DNA from: Paenibacillus massiliensis subsp. panacisoli DSM 21345 | GTDB taxonomy: Bacteria > Bacillota > Bacilli > Paenibacillales > Paenibacillaceae | Assembly: GCF_000426545.1 (NCBI RefSeq) | Contig: NZ_KE384535.1 | Location: forward strand, 124,001-188,000 | Direction of reading: 5' to 3' | Length of the DNA stretch: 64,000 nt | Position numbers and translations under genes: made by a program | In this document: piece by piece, positions 38,987 to 48,200 of the stretch | How the letters are laid out: the number at the start of each line of letters is the position of its first letter | How positions within the stretch are numbered: position 1 is the first letter of the stretch | The notes under the pieces: model-generated | Seen by the model: only the letters and a program-made list of their open reading frames with translations | What the model was told of the DNA's origin: nothing | Databases searched by the model: none

Positions 38987-40663
38987 ATGAAGGAGAATGA
39001 CTGCAAATCAAGTGAAGCGGAACGAAAGATCACAGCACCGCGTGGAACAGCCTTGCATACCAAGGGCTGGGTACAGGAGGCTGCCCTTCGTATGCTCATG
39101 AATAATCTGGACCCGGAAGTGGCGGAGGCTCCTAGCCAGTTAGTGGTCTATGGTGGGATTGGAAGGGCCGCACGTAACTGGGACAGCTTCGATGCCATCG
39201 TTCGTTCACTGAAGGCTCTGGAGGAGAATGAGACACTGCTCATCCAGTCCGGTAAGCCCGTGGCTGTATTCCGCACACACAAGGATGCCCCACGTGTGCT
39301 GCTCGCGAACTCCAATCTGGTACCGGCTTGGGCGAATTGGGAGCATTTCCACGAGCTGGACCGCAAGGGACTGATCATGTATGGGCAGATGACGGCGGGA
39401 AGCTGGATTTATATCGGTAGTCAGGGGATTGTGCAGGGTACCTATGAGACCTTTGCGGAATGCGGACGACAGCACTTCGGCGGCAGCCTGAAGGGGACCA
39501 TTACCGTTACGGGTGGTATGGGCGGCATGGGGGGAGCTCAGCCGCTGGCGGTCACGATGAATAGCGGCGTCATGATTGGCGTGGATGTGGATGTCAGCCA
39601 CATAGAGAAAAGGATCAATACCCGCTACTGCGATGTCATGACCGATCGTCTGGATGAAGCGATTGAGCTGGCTCAGGCTGCGAAGGCTGAAGGTCGCGCA
39701 TTGTCCATTGGGCTCGTAGGCAATTCAGCAGAAATATTGCCGCTCATGCTGGCACGCGGATTCATCCCTGACATCATTACAGACCAGACCTCGGCCCATG
39801 ATCCGCTTAACGGATACTTGCCGAAGGGCTACACACTGGAGGAGGGGCTGAAGCTGCGAGCGGAAGATCCTGCTCATTATATGAAGCTGGCTCGGCAGAG
39901 CATGGCTGAGCACGTATCGGCGATGCTGGAAATGCAACGACAGGGAGCCATTGCCTTTGATTACGGCAACAATATTCGCCAGGTCGCCTATGACGAAGGT
40001 GTCGCGGATGCTTTTGCTTTTCCAGGCTTCGTACCAGCCTATATCCGGCCCCTGTTTTGTGAAGGAAAGGGACCATTTCGCTGGGTGGCTCTGTCTGGTG
40101 ACCCGGAGGATATTCGGAAGACAGATCAGGTCATTCTGGAGAACTTTGCGGAGGATGAGCATTTATGCAACTGGATCAGACTGGCAGGTGAGAAAATCGC
40201 GTTTCAGGGATTACCCTCTCGCATTTGCTGGCTGGGTTATAGAGACAGAGCTAGATTCGGTCGCATCATCAATGAGATGGTAGCTTCTGGAGAGCTGTCA
40301 GCTCCCATCGTCATTGGTCGTGACCATCTGGATGCTGGCTCGGTAGCGTCGCCCAATCGGGAGACGGAGGCGATGCGTGATGGTAGTGACGCTGTCGCAG
40401 ATTGGCCGATACTGAACGCCCTGCTCAATACGGCGGCTGGAGCCAGTTGGGTATCTCTGCACCATGGTGGTGGCGTGGGGATGGGATATTCCATCCATGC
40501 CGGAATGGTTGTAGTTGCGGATGGAAGTAAAGAGGCCGGCGAGCGGCTAGAGCGCGTATTGACGACTGATCCAGGAATGGGTGTCGTCCGACATGCTGAT
40601 GCAGGATACCCGTTAGCGGTGGAGACGGCACGAGACTATGGCATACATATGCCAATGCTGTAG
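38987..40663 (+). CDS. hutU: Urocanate hydratase
   Basis: 558 residues, as in other urocanases. NAD-binding and active-site signatures are present: [47 protein letters not shown] and [20 protein letters not shown]. It converts urocanate to 4-imidazolone-5-propionate in the cytoplasm. ATG 38987 follows AAGGA by six bases; the frame is open to 38903 without a start signal. Spacing to hutI is 17 bases, in the same operon. Confidence 0.97.
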   Translation: MKENDCKSSEAERKITAPRGTALHTKGWVQEAALRMLMNNLDPEVAEAPSQLVVYGGIGRAARNWDSFDAIVRSLKALEENETLLIQSGKPVAVFRTHKDAPRVLLANSNLVPAWANWEHFHELDRKGLIMYGQMTAGSWIYIGSQGIVQGTYETFAECGRQHFGGSLKGTITVTGGMGGMGGAQPLAVTMNSGVMIGVDVDVSHIEKRINTRYCDVMTDRLDEAIELAQAAKAEGRALSIGLVGNSAEILPLMLARGFIPDIITDQTSAHDPLNGYLPKGYTLEEGLKLRAEDPAHYMKLARQSMAEHVSAMLEMQRQGAIAFDYGNNIRQVAYDEGVADAFAFPGFVPAYIRPLFCEGKGPFRWVALSGDPEDIRKTDQVILENFAEDEHLCNWIRLAGEKIAFQGLPSRICWLGYRDRARFGRIINEMVASGELSAPIVIGRDHLDAGSVASPNRETEAMRDGSDAVADWPILNALLNTAAGASWVSLHHGGGVGMGYSIHAGMVVVADGSKEAGERLERVLTTDPGMGVVRHADAGYPLAVETARDYGIHMPML

Positions 40664-40680
40664 GAAAAGGGGGCGATACC

Positions 40681-41994
40681 TTGTTATATATCCGACATGC
40701 AAAGCAGATCGTGACCGTTAGCGGGAGCAATGCAGCACCAAGAGTGGGAGCTGAAATGAGTCATTTGAACATTATCGAGTGTGGCGGTGTTGTGCTGGAA
40801 GGAGAGCGTATTGCTTTTGTAGGGCCGCATGCCAAGGCCGAAGCCTATGTGCGGAGTCTTGAGTTCGATAGACGGCAAGCGCTGCAAATTATTGATGCGA
40901 CAGGACAAACGATCATTCCGGGCCTCGTAGACCCGCATACACATCTGGTATTCGCTGGAACCCGTGAGTTTGAGCTAGGACTGCGTTTACAGGGAGCCAC
41001 TTACATGGATATTTTGAACGCGGGCGGTGGCATCCTCCGCACAACAGAGCAGACGCGACAAGCGACAGAGCAGGAATTGAAGGAAGCAGCTCTGATGCGG
41101 CTGAACCGGTTTCTTGAGTATGGGGTGACAACAGTGGAGGCAAAGAGTGGCTATGGCCTCTGTACAGCAGATGAATTGAAGCAGCTACGAGTGGCGCGTG
41201 CATTGCATGCTGAGCATCCGATCGAACTGGTGCCTACGTTTATGGGGGCACATGCTGTTCCAACAGAATACAAGGCATCACCCGAGAGCTATGTACAATT
41301 GCTGATTGAGGAGATGATTCCTGCGGTAGCAGAGCAGAAGCTGGCGGAATACTGTGACGTGTTCTGCGAGAAAGGCGTATTTACGCCCGAGCAATCGAGT
41401 GCTATTTTGCTGGCTGGACTACGATACGGACTGAAGCCGAAAATTCATGCTGACGAAATTGTGAATACTGGCGGGGCCGAGCTGGCAGCTGAGGTAGGAG
41501 CGGTCTCGGCGGAGCATCTGCTGTGTGCATCTTCTCACGGCATCGAGGCCCTGGCCGCTGCTGGGGTTATCGCCGTGCTGCTGCCAGGGACAGCGTTCTA
41601 CCTGATGGCCCGTCCGGCAGACGCTCGGGGAATGATCGACCGTGGTGTGCCTGTAGCCTTGTCCACGGACTGCAATCCGGGCTCCAGTCCTACGATGTCG
41701 TTGCCATTAATCATGAATCTGGCCTGTCTCACGATGAAGATGACACCAGCAGAGGCCTTAACGGCATGTACCATTAATGCAGCGCATGCGATTGGTCGAG
41801 CAGATCGGATCGGAAGCATTGAGGCTGGCAAGCAGGCAGACCTCGTTCTCCTTGATGCCCCAAGCTATACCTTTATGACATATCATTACGGCGTTAATCT
41901 GACCAGCACGGTCATCAAGAAGGGAAAGCCTGTCGTGCTAGGAGGCAAGCGGATTCGAAGCAAGATGATAGTCAGTGAAGAAGGCTGGGTTTAG
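40681..41994 (+). CDS. hutI: Imidazolonepropionase
   Basis: 437-residue amidohydrolase. The metal-binding HxH is in PGLVDPHTHLVFAGTREFE; further family marks are KSGYGL, PTFMGAHAVP, KIHADEIVNTGGAELAAEVGAVSAEHL and the metal Asp in STDCNPGSSPT. It hydrolyses imidazolonepropionate to N-formimino-L-glutamate. The TTG start at 40681 follows AAAGGGGG by eight bases. After this gene a classical Bacillus operon would carry hutG (formiminoglutamase); here two different hydrolase genes follow instead. Confidence 0.97.
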   Translation: MLYIRHAKQIVTVSGSNAAPRVGAEMSHLNIIECGGVVLEGERIAFVGPHAKAEAYVRSLEFDRRQALQIIDATGQTIIPGLVDPHTHLVFAGTREFELGLRLQGATYMDILNAGGGILRTTEQTRQATEQELKEAALMRLNRFLEYGVTTVEAKSGYGLCTADELKQLRVARALHAEHPIELVPTFMGAHAVPTEYKASPESYVQLLIEEMIPAVAEQKLAEYCDVFCEKGVFTPEQSSAILLAGLRYGLKPKIHADEIVNTGGAELAAEVGAVSAEHLLCASSHGIEALAAAGVIAVLLPGTAFYLMARPADARGMIDRGVPVALSTDCNPGSSPTMSLPLIMNLACLTMKMTPAEALTACTINAAHAIGRADRIGSIEAGKQADLVLLDAPSYTFMTYHYGVNLTSTVIKKGKPVVLGGKRIRSKMIVSEEGWV

Positions 41995-42118
41995 TAGGGA
42001 AATATATGAGGCTAGAAGCGGTCCAGAAGCAGTGTAGTAGCCGTTTGGAAGCCGTTTGAACAGGAATAGGCTCAAGACCTTAATGGGGAAATAACCGTTA
42101 TAAGGAGCACGATACGAT

Positions 42119-43627
42119 ATGCGCGATAATAATAACGATATGCAAGATAGCAAAAGACATTATAAAAATTCACGAGATAGACATGTGCGAAATAGACATA
42201 TACAAGGTAGTGAGATACATGATAACAGCGTACATGATAACGATGTACAAAATGACAACGTACAAGATGACTGTTATGAGGCTCAATATGTTCAAGATAA
42301 CCGCATTCAAGATAATCGCATTGAAGATAACACGATCGAATCAGCACAGCATAGTGAAGGGCATTCATCGCCTATCACGGTGAACGCGGCCCGTCTGCAG
42401 CATAGTATTGAGACACTGGGAAAGATCGGCCAGAATGCCGTGGGAGGCTTGGACCGAACGACCTTCACGCCAGCAGAGCTTGAGGCACGAGCCTGGCTCA
42501 TCAACGAGCTGGAGCGACTTGGGTTGGACGTATCACTTGATTCAGCTGCGAATATTTGGGCCAGACGGCAAGGTAGTGAAAGAGAGCTCCCGCCGATCGT
42601 ATTCGGCTCGCATATCGACACGGTCCCGAGTGGTGGACGCTATGACGGCGCACTGGGTGTACTGCTATCACTGGAGATCATGAAGGTGCTGATGGAGAGA
42701 GGAATCAAGACGAGGCATTCGCTGGAGCTGGTATCTTTTAGTGCAGAGGAACCCAATCCCTTCGGTCTGTCCACCTTCGGTAGTCGATCTGTAGCAGGCA
42801 AGTTAGGGAGTGCGGATCTTGAGGGCGTACAAAACGAGGAAGGAGTGCTGCTCGTAGATGCTTTGCGTCTAGCGGGTGGGGACCCGGATCGCTTTGAGGC
42901 ATGTCGCCGTAGTACGAATGATATGGCCGCATTTCTGGAGGTACATATCGAACAGGGCAAACGTCTGCAGGCTCGTAACATTCCCGTAGGTATCGTTACG
43001 TCCATTACAGGAATTTACCGGGAGGAAGTGGTTGTCCTTGGGGAGGCCAATCATGCTGGGACTACGCTGATGTCTGATCGCATGGATGCCCTGATGGGGG
43101 CATCCGAGTTAATGCTCGCCTTTGAAGCGGAATGCAGAATGCATCCCGAGGAAGAGACGGTAGGGACGATCGGAAGAATCCATAATGAACCGAATGCTGC
43201 CAATATTATTCCGGGCAAGGTGAGCTTCCATATGGAGATACGGGGGCGAAGTCGAGTACATATTCAGCAAGTACTGGACGCCTGGGAGCTTCATGCAAGC
43301 CGAATTTGCCTAGAACGGGGATTGCATCTCACGCGACGCCTTCTGCTTGATCAGTCTCCTGTGGCTATGGATGATACGGTTATTGCCTTGTGCAGAAGGG
43401 AAGCTGAGGGCTTGGGCTATTCACATACGCTGCTAGGGAGTATGGCAGGTCACGATGCAGCGCATATGGCCGCACTGACCAGGGCGGGCATGCTATTCGT
43501 GCCAAGTCTGGGCGGCAAAAGTCACTGTCCCGAGGAAGAGAGCCTTATTGAGGATATTGAGAAGGTCGGAAATGTCCTCCTGCACACCATATTATCCTTG
43601 GATCAGCAAGAAAACGAAGGGGAGTGA
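42119..43627 (+). CDS. M20-family amidohydrolase (N-carbamoyl-L-amino acid hydrolase/allantoate amidohydrolase type) with unusual N-terminal extension
   Basis: 502 residues. The M20 catalytic part begins near residue 86 (ITVNAARLQHSIETLGKIGQ). Metal ligands are His165 and Asp176 in GSHIDTVPSGGRYDGALG, Glu210-Glu211 in SFSAEEPNPFG, a His in FLEVHIEQG and a C-terminal His in LGGKSHCPEEES; AGHDAAHMA is also conserved. Relatives hydrolyse N-carbamoyl, N-formyl or ureido groups from L-amino acids. In this hut context the attractive substrate is N-formyl-L-glutamate (inference). Residues 1-85 are an Asn/Asp/Gln/His-rich degenerate repeat (HDNSVHDNDVQNDN, VQDNRIQDNRIEDN) not found in typical M20 enzymes. 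The ATG has AAGGAG 11 bases upstream, so translation of the extension is plausible. An alternative start within the extension cannot be excluded. Confidence 0.85.
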   Translation: MRDNNNDMQDSKRHYKNSRDRHVRNRHIQGSEIHDNSVHDNDVQNDNVQDDCYEAQYVQDNRIQDNRIEDNTIESAQHSEGHSSPITVNAARLQHSIETLGKIGQNAVGGLDRTTFTPAELEARAWLINELERLGLDVSLDSAANIWARRQGSERELPPIVFGSHIDTVPSGGRYDGALGVLLSLEIMKVLMERGIKTRHSLELVSFSAEEPNPFGLSTFGSRSVAGKLGSADLEGVQNEEGVLLVDALRLAGGDPDRFEACRRSTNDMAAFLEVHIEQGKRLQARNIPVGIVTSITGIYREEVVVLGEANHAGTTLMSDRMDALMGASELMLAFEAECRMHPEEETVGTIGRIHNEPNAANIIPGKVSFHMEIRGRSRVHIQQVLDAWELHASRICLERGLHLTRRLLLDQSPVAMDDTVIALCRREAEGLGYSHTLLGSMAGHDAAHMAALTRAGMLFVPSLGGKSHCPEEESLIEDIEKVGNVLLHTILSLDQQENEGE

Positions 43628-43631
43628 GAAC

Positions 43632-44957
43632 ATGGCTAAGCTCTATACAGCAGATGTCATGTATGTGGAGGAGAGCTTTAAGCCCAACTACGGGCTGGTG
43701 GAGGAGCATGGGCGTATTGTAGCGATTGGACCTGTAGTACAACTTCGTCAGAAATATCCTCAAGCCGAGGAGATCTTCTGGGCAGGGCATGCGATTGCTC
43801 CGGGCACTGTCAATGCGCACAATCACTCCTTTCAGAGTCTGCTAAGGGGAATTGCCGTAGATCGACCGTTCCTGGAGTGGAGGGAGCAGGCGCTTTATAA
43901 ATATACTCCGCTGCTGGATGAGGAGGCTATTTACACTGGGGCACTGCTGGCTTTTGGCGAGATGGCCCGTTATGGAGTAACTACGGTGAGCGACTTCTTC
44001 TATATACATAACGGAGGAACTACTTTTGACGAGGCAGTCATTCGGGCGGCTCAGGATGTGGGCATCCGACTTGTGTTGGCCCGGACCATGTATGACTGGA
44101 GCGGAGCGCCAGTAGCCTATCGGGAGACGGTGACCGAGGCCGTGGAGCGCACGCATGCCCTTGCGGTCAAGTATCAGGGGAATGATATGGTCACCGTACA
44201 TCCAGCACCGCACAGTCCGCATGCAGCCTCGCCAGACATGATCAAGGCCGGACATCGTCTGGCAGTAGAGCTGGATACCCCTTTTCATATCCATGTAGCC
44301 GAGGAGATGTTCGAGGTCCATGATACGCTTAGGGATTACGGACTTCGTCCGCTTCACTATCTGGATTCTCTTGGAGTGGTGGATGAACGAATGATTGCGA
44401 TCCATCTAGTCTGGCTGGAGCAGTCGGAGATTGAGTTGATAGGCAGCAGAGGAGGCTCACTCGCCTATTGTCCTTCAAGCAACATGTTTCTGGCGGACGG
44501 TGTGACTCGTATTCCGGAGCTGATGAAGGCTGGGGTCAAGATAACGCTGGGTTCGGATGGGGGCTGCAGTAACAATCGAATCAGTGTGTTTGAGGAAATG
44601 CGGATGTGTGCTCTTCTGCAAAAGGTGAACCGCCTGGATGGAACATGTATTACAGCGAAGGATGTATACCGTATGGGGACGGCCCGTGCAGGAGAAATCC
44701 TGCGCCTGCCGATTGGGAGCTTGCAGACAGGAATGGCTGCAGATTTTGTCGCACTGAATGTGCACGATCTATCCCTGACGCCCAAGACGGAGCTGTTCGC
44801 CAACATGGTGTACGCGATGCAGCCAGGTGCGATTACCCATGTAGTCACGAATGGCAAGCTCATTGTAGACGAGGGACTGCTTGTGAACATTGCAGAGCGT
44901 CAGATTGTCAGCCGTGTGGATGAGTTGTTCGAGAGGCTGGCAGGGTATGTCCATTGA
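43632..44957 (+). CDS. Amidohydrolase, TrzA/HutF-like deaminase
   Basis: 441-residue TIM-barrel amidohydrolase. The metal motif is His63-x-His65 in TVNAHNHSFQSLLRG, with later ligands in PFHIHVAEE and the Asp in LGSDGGCSNN. The segment FLEWREQALYKYTPLLDEEAI and VTTVSDFFYIHNGG resemble formimidoylglutamate deiminase (HutF: FWTWRExMY, TSVAEFHYLH). The overall group also includes ATZ/TRZ and S-adenosylhomocysteine deaminases. ATG 43632 follows GAAGGGGAG and starts four bases after the M20 stop, so the two are co-translated. Position after hutI suggests conversion of N-formimino-L-glutamate to N-formyl-L-glutamate plus ammonia, the HutF step of the five-enzyme route. Specificity is inferred, not shown. 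Confidence 0.82.
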   Translation: MAKLYTADVMYVEESFKPNYGLVEEHGRIVAIGPVVQLRQKYPQAEEIFWAGHAIAPGTVNAHNHSFQSLLRGIAVDRPFLEWREQALYKYTPLLDEEAIYTGALLAFGEMARYGVTTVSDFFYIHNGGTTFDEAVIRAAQDVGIRLVLARTMYDWSGAPVAYRETVTEAVERTHALAVKYQGNDMVTVHPAPHSPHAASPDMIKAGHRLAVELDTPFHIHVAEEMFEVHDTLRDYGLRPLHYLDSLGVVDERMIAIHLVWLEQSEIELIGSRGGSLAYCPSSNMFLADGVTRIPELMKAGVKITLGSDGGCSNNRISVFEEMRMCALLQKVNRLDGTCITAKDVYRMGTARAGEILRLPIGSLQTGMAADFVALNVHDLSLTPKTELFANMVYAMQPGAITHVVTNGKLIVDEGLLVNIAERQIVSRVDELFERLAGYVH

Positions 44958-45289
44958 CCAGACTGAGCCGACAGATGTACAGTTGCAGCTCTTATAGCCG
45001 TTTCTTGTTAATACTAGTAACTACAATAGCTATAACTAGTGGTTTTTAAATCGCAAGACATGCTTCAGATGCCTTGTTTCACCCTTACAATCTCGTGAAC
45101 TCGTTGAAAGATGAACTGTTCCTTTGTGCCTCCATCTCACCTGTCTACCTTGCATGTTTGTTCAGAATTGGTTCAGTGGGGTGTGATACGGTAGACCTAT
45201 ATCTTTTGCACATTCAAGAACGAAGCTAAGTGAGTGGCTGAGCCTTGAATGAAACAAACAATGAGAAGAGCGAGATGGGAGTCTACAGC
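44958..45289. other. Intergenic region with SLH-gene promoter
   Basis: Between the hut cluster and the first SLH gene. I see no strong terminator for the hut operon. The only clear signal is the direct-repeat promoter at 45161-45192, listed separately. Confidence 0.5.
45161..45192 (+). promoter_or_regulatory. Direct-repeat promoter element of the plus-strand SLH gene
   Basis: TTCAGAATTGGTTCAG gives TTCAG twice with an 11-base step. Exactly 15 bases after the start of the second TTCAG comes TACGGT as the candidate -10. The same arrangement, with TATAAT as -10, precedes the paralogous minus-strand SLH gene. An 11-base direct repeat in place of a -35 is typical of OmpR/PhoP-type response regulators. 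Confidence 0.6.
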
Positions 45290-48200
45290 ATGAATAACGT
45301 AAAAATGACAGCTGCGCAGGTTGCTGCAGTGCTATTGTTGCTTGCACCTGCATTGCAGCCTGCAGCAGTGGGCGCAAGCGGGGCAACAATATCTGCCGTA
45401 TCCTCTGGAGCGAGTATAGGGGCTGTATTCACAGATGCAGCAGATCTAACCGAGCAACAGCGGCAAATGATCAGCCGGGCTATGGAAATGGGGGTCATTC
45501 AAGGTAATACAGATGGTACCTTCCGTCCTGCAGCGGAGCTTACCCGCCAAGAGCTGGCAGTATTGCTGGTGAAAGCCCTAGAGCTGCCTCTGCCAGAGAG
45601 TTCCCGCTCATCATTTAAGGATGTCCCTGCAGGGGGCTGGAGCAGCCCCTATATTGAAGCTGCCAAGAGCGCTGGCTGGGTCCAAGGAACTGGTGGAAAT
45701 ACGTTCAACCCCAAGCAGAAGGTTACAGCACAAGAGCTCATCGCTGTACTTGTTCGTGCTACAGGTGTACAGGGAGCGGCAGAAGAGGTTGATCAGGCTG
45801 CCGCAGAGGGTTCATTTCCAGACGAGTGGGCTGGAGGAAGTGATTGGGCAGAGCCGTTGCTACGAGTCGCCTATGAGGCAAATCTGCTGAGTGACTATTC
45901 AGGAAGCCTATCACCAGCCGCACCCGTCAACCGCGCAGATGCAGCGGGGATGCTGGTATCTGCTTTCTTCCCGCAGCAACGGGCATCTCTCCTGAAGGAT
46001 GTTCAAGAGGGCTCCGCGATCATCAATGGTGTACGCTACCAGATTGGTACAGAGCTTCAGGGAATTCTGAATTCAGACAATAGTACGGTGCTGCATAATG
46101 CTAAAGTGGAGTTCCATGCCACCGGTCGCACACTTGATCAGCTTCTCGCATTGGAGATTGTTTCGGGAGGACTCCCAGCGAACACAGGTGCAAAGGAATT
46201 TAGCGGTAATGTGACGCTTAACGGTCAGGGAGCTTCCTTGGAAGGTAATCTGACTATAGCCGGGGATTTTTTATCTGTAGTCGATCTGAAGGTGAATGGA
46301 GACCTGACCATTGACCCGAATGTTCAGCATGATTTTTATGCAGAGTCACTGCAAGTGAAGGGTCAGACGTTCGTACAAGGTGGAGACCGTGATACGGTCG
46401 TATTCCAGCAATCGAGCTTGAATGAAGTCTCCGTTACCAAGAAGGACGTGCATGTCGTTGCTTCAGGAAATACTACGATATCCAGTATGACGTTAGAATC
46501 TTCGTCAGCTATAGACATAGATAACGGGGCTACTTTAACTCGTCTTGTGCTGACCGACGGAGCCTCTGCAGTTGAATTGAATGGAAGCGTTGGCACAGTG
46601 CTGACTACCAATTCAGAGCCTGTCAAAGTAACCGGAGATGCCACGATCCAAAAGCTTATCATTGATGGAGCAGGGGCCGTGGATGTCGATACGACAGGTA
46701 CAATTGCGGTGCTTGAGGTCAATCAGACCGGGGAGAACGTAAAACTGGGTGAGAATGTCAAGGTAGGACAAGTTGCTGCTAACGCCAACGTGTCTGAGCG
46801 TGTCGTTGGTGCGGCAAGTCAAACAACAGCGACCACTACAGCAGGCTCAACAGATACTACATCAAGTTCCTCCAATCGGGCCCCGGTCTTGAAGCATGCC
46901 ATTCCAGATTTACTCTTGACGGGCAACGGACAGGACTATGTTGTCAACTTGTCTGATTACATTCATGATCCTGATGGAGATACTCTGACCTATGCAGCGG
47001 TCTCCTTGAGAGCGAGTGTTGCGAGACCAACCGTCAGGGATGGGAAGCTGTACCTCACGTCAGGTAATGGAGGCTCCTCTACCATCAGACTTACGGTCAG
47101 TGATCCCCGCGGCAAGAAGCTAACGGCTTCTTTTAATGTCATCGTAAATGCACCACCTGTGCCGACACCTATACCTGATCAGCAGCTGCGCGTCAATGAG
47201 CAGCCCGTAGAGCTGGATGTTAGTGCGTATTTCTCAGATCCTGAGCATGCAGCTTTGAAGTATACAATCGCTTCGACCGACAACAGTATTGTATCTGCGG
47301 TGATTACGGGAACGCAGCTCCGCCTGACTCCACGACAAGCAGGTCAAGTATCGATTACGGTCACTGCAGATGATGGACAGGTAGCGGCGGATGGTACAAC
47401 TGGACAAGCTTCTGCAACTTTTGACGTACATGTAGAGGCAGCCGAGCTACCGGATAACAATCCACAACCCGAGCCACAGCCCGAACCACAACCACAACCT
47501 GAACCTGAGAACCATAGTCCGATTGTCCAGACTTTAATGCCGATCGTGCTTATGCCAGGAATACCAGGTCATGATCTGGATGTATCCCAGGTATTCTCCG
47601 ACCCGGATGGAGATGTGCTCACCTATAGCGCTTGGAGCTCTGATCCCAATCTTGCCTTCGTGCAGCTCACTGGGAATCTGCTCCATGTGCAGGGAGTGGC
47701 TGCTGGTTCAGTGACCATAATCCTGCAGGCAGACGATTCTCGCGGAGGGGTGGCTCAAGCGATGCTGCCAGCAAGCATTCTCCCACTGCTGCCAATGAAT
47801 CAGCAGCCAGTTGTCACGAATACGCCGAGCATGATGAATCTGATCGTAGGTCATCCACAGCAGGAGCTTAACCTGTCACAGATCTTCTCCGATCCGGACG
47901 GAGATGCGCTTACTTATGAAGTTAGCGTCTCTGATGCTGATATCGCAGAGGCGGTGGAACAAGCAGGCATACTGGGCATTCAGGGGCGGATGCCAGGGAG
48001 TGCATCCATTTCCATTATCGCCAAGGATGGAAGAGGGGGGCTTGTCAGTACACAACTGAACCTGAGCGTCCTGTCTGCAGCTTCCATAGGTTCAATCCCG
48101 GAGCAAAGACTGGAATTGGGAGCACAGCCTTGGGGACTTGATCTTTCGCCATTTTTGTCGAATTTTGATGAGTCCACGCTGTCTGTCACTGCAGCCACTT

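Noticed and set aside
42072-42368. Minus-strand frame of about 98 residues rich in Tyr, His, Val and Cys
   Set aside because: It is the reverse reading of the Asn/Asp/His repeat region of the M20 gene, with no ribosome site; a shadow of the repeats.
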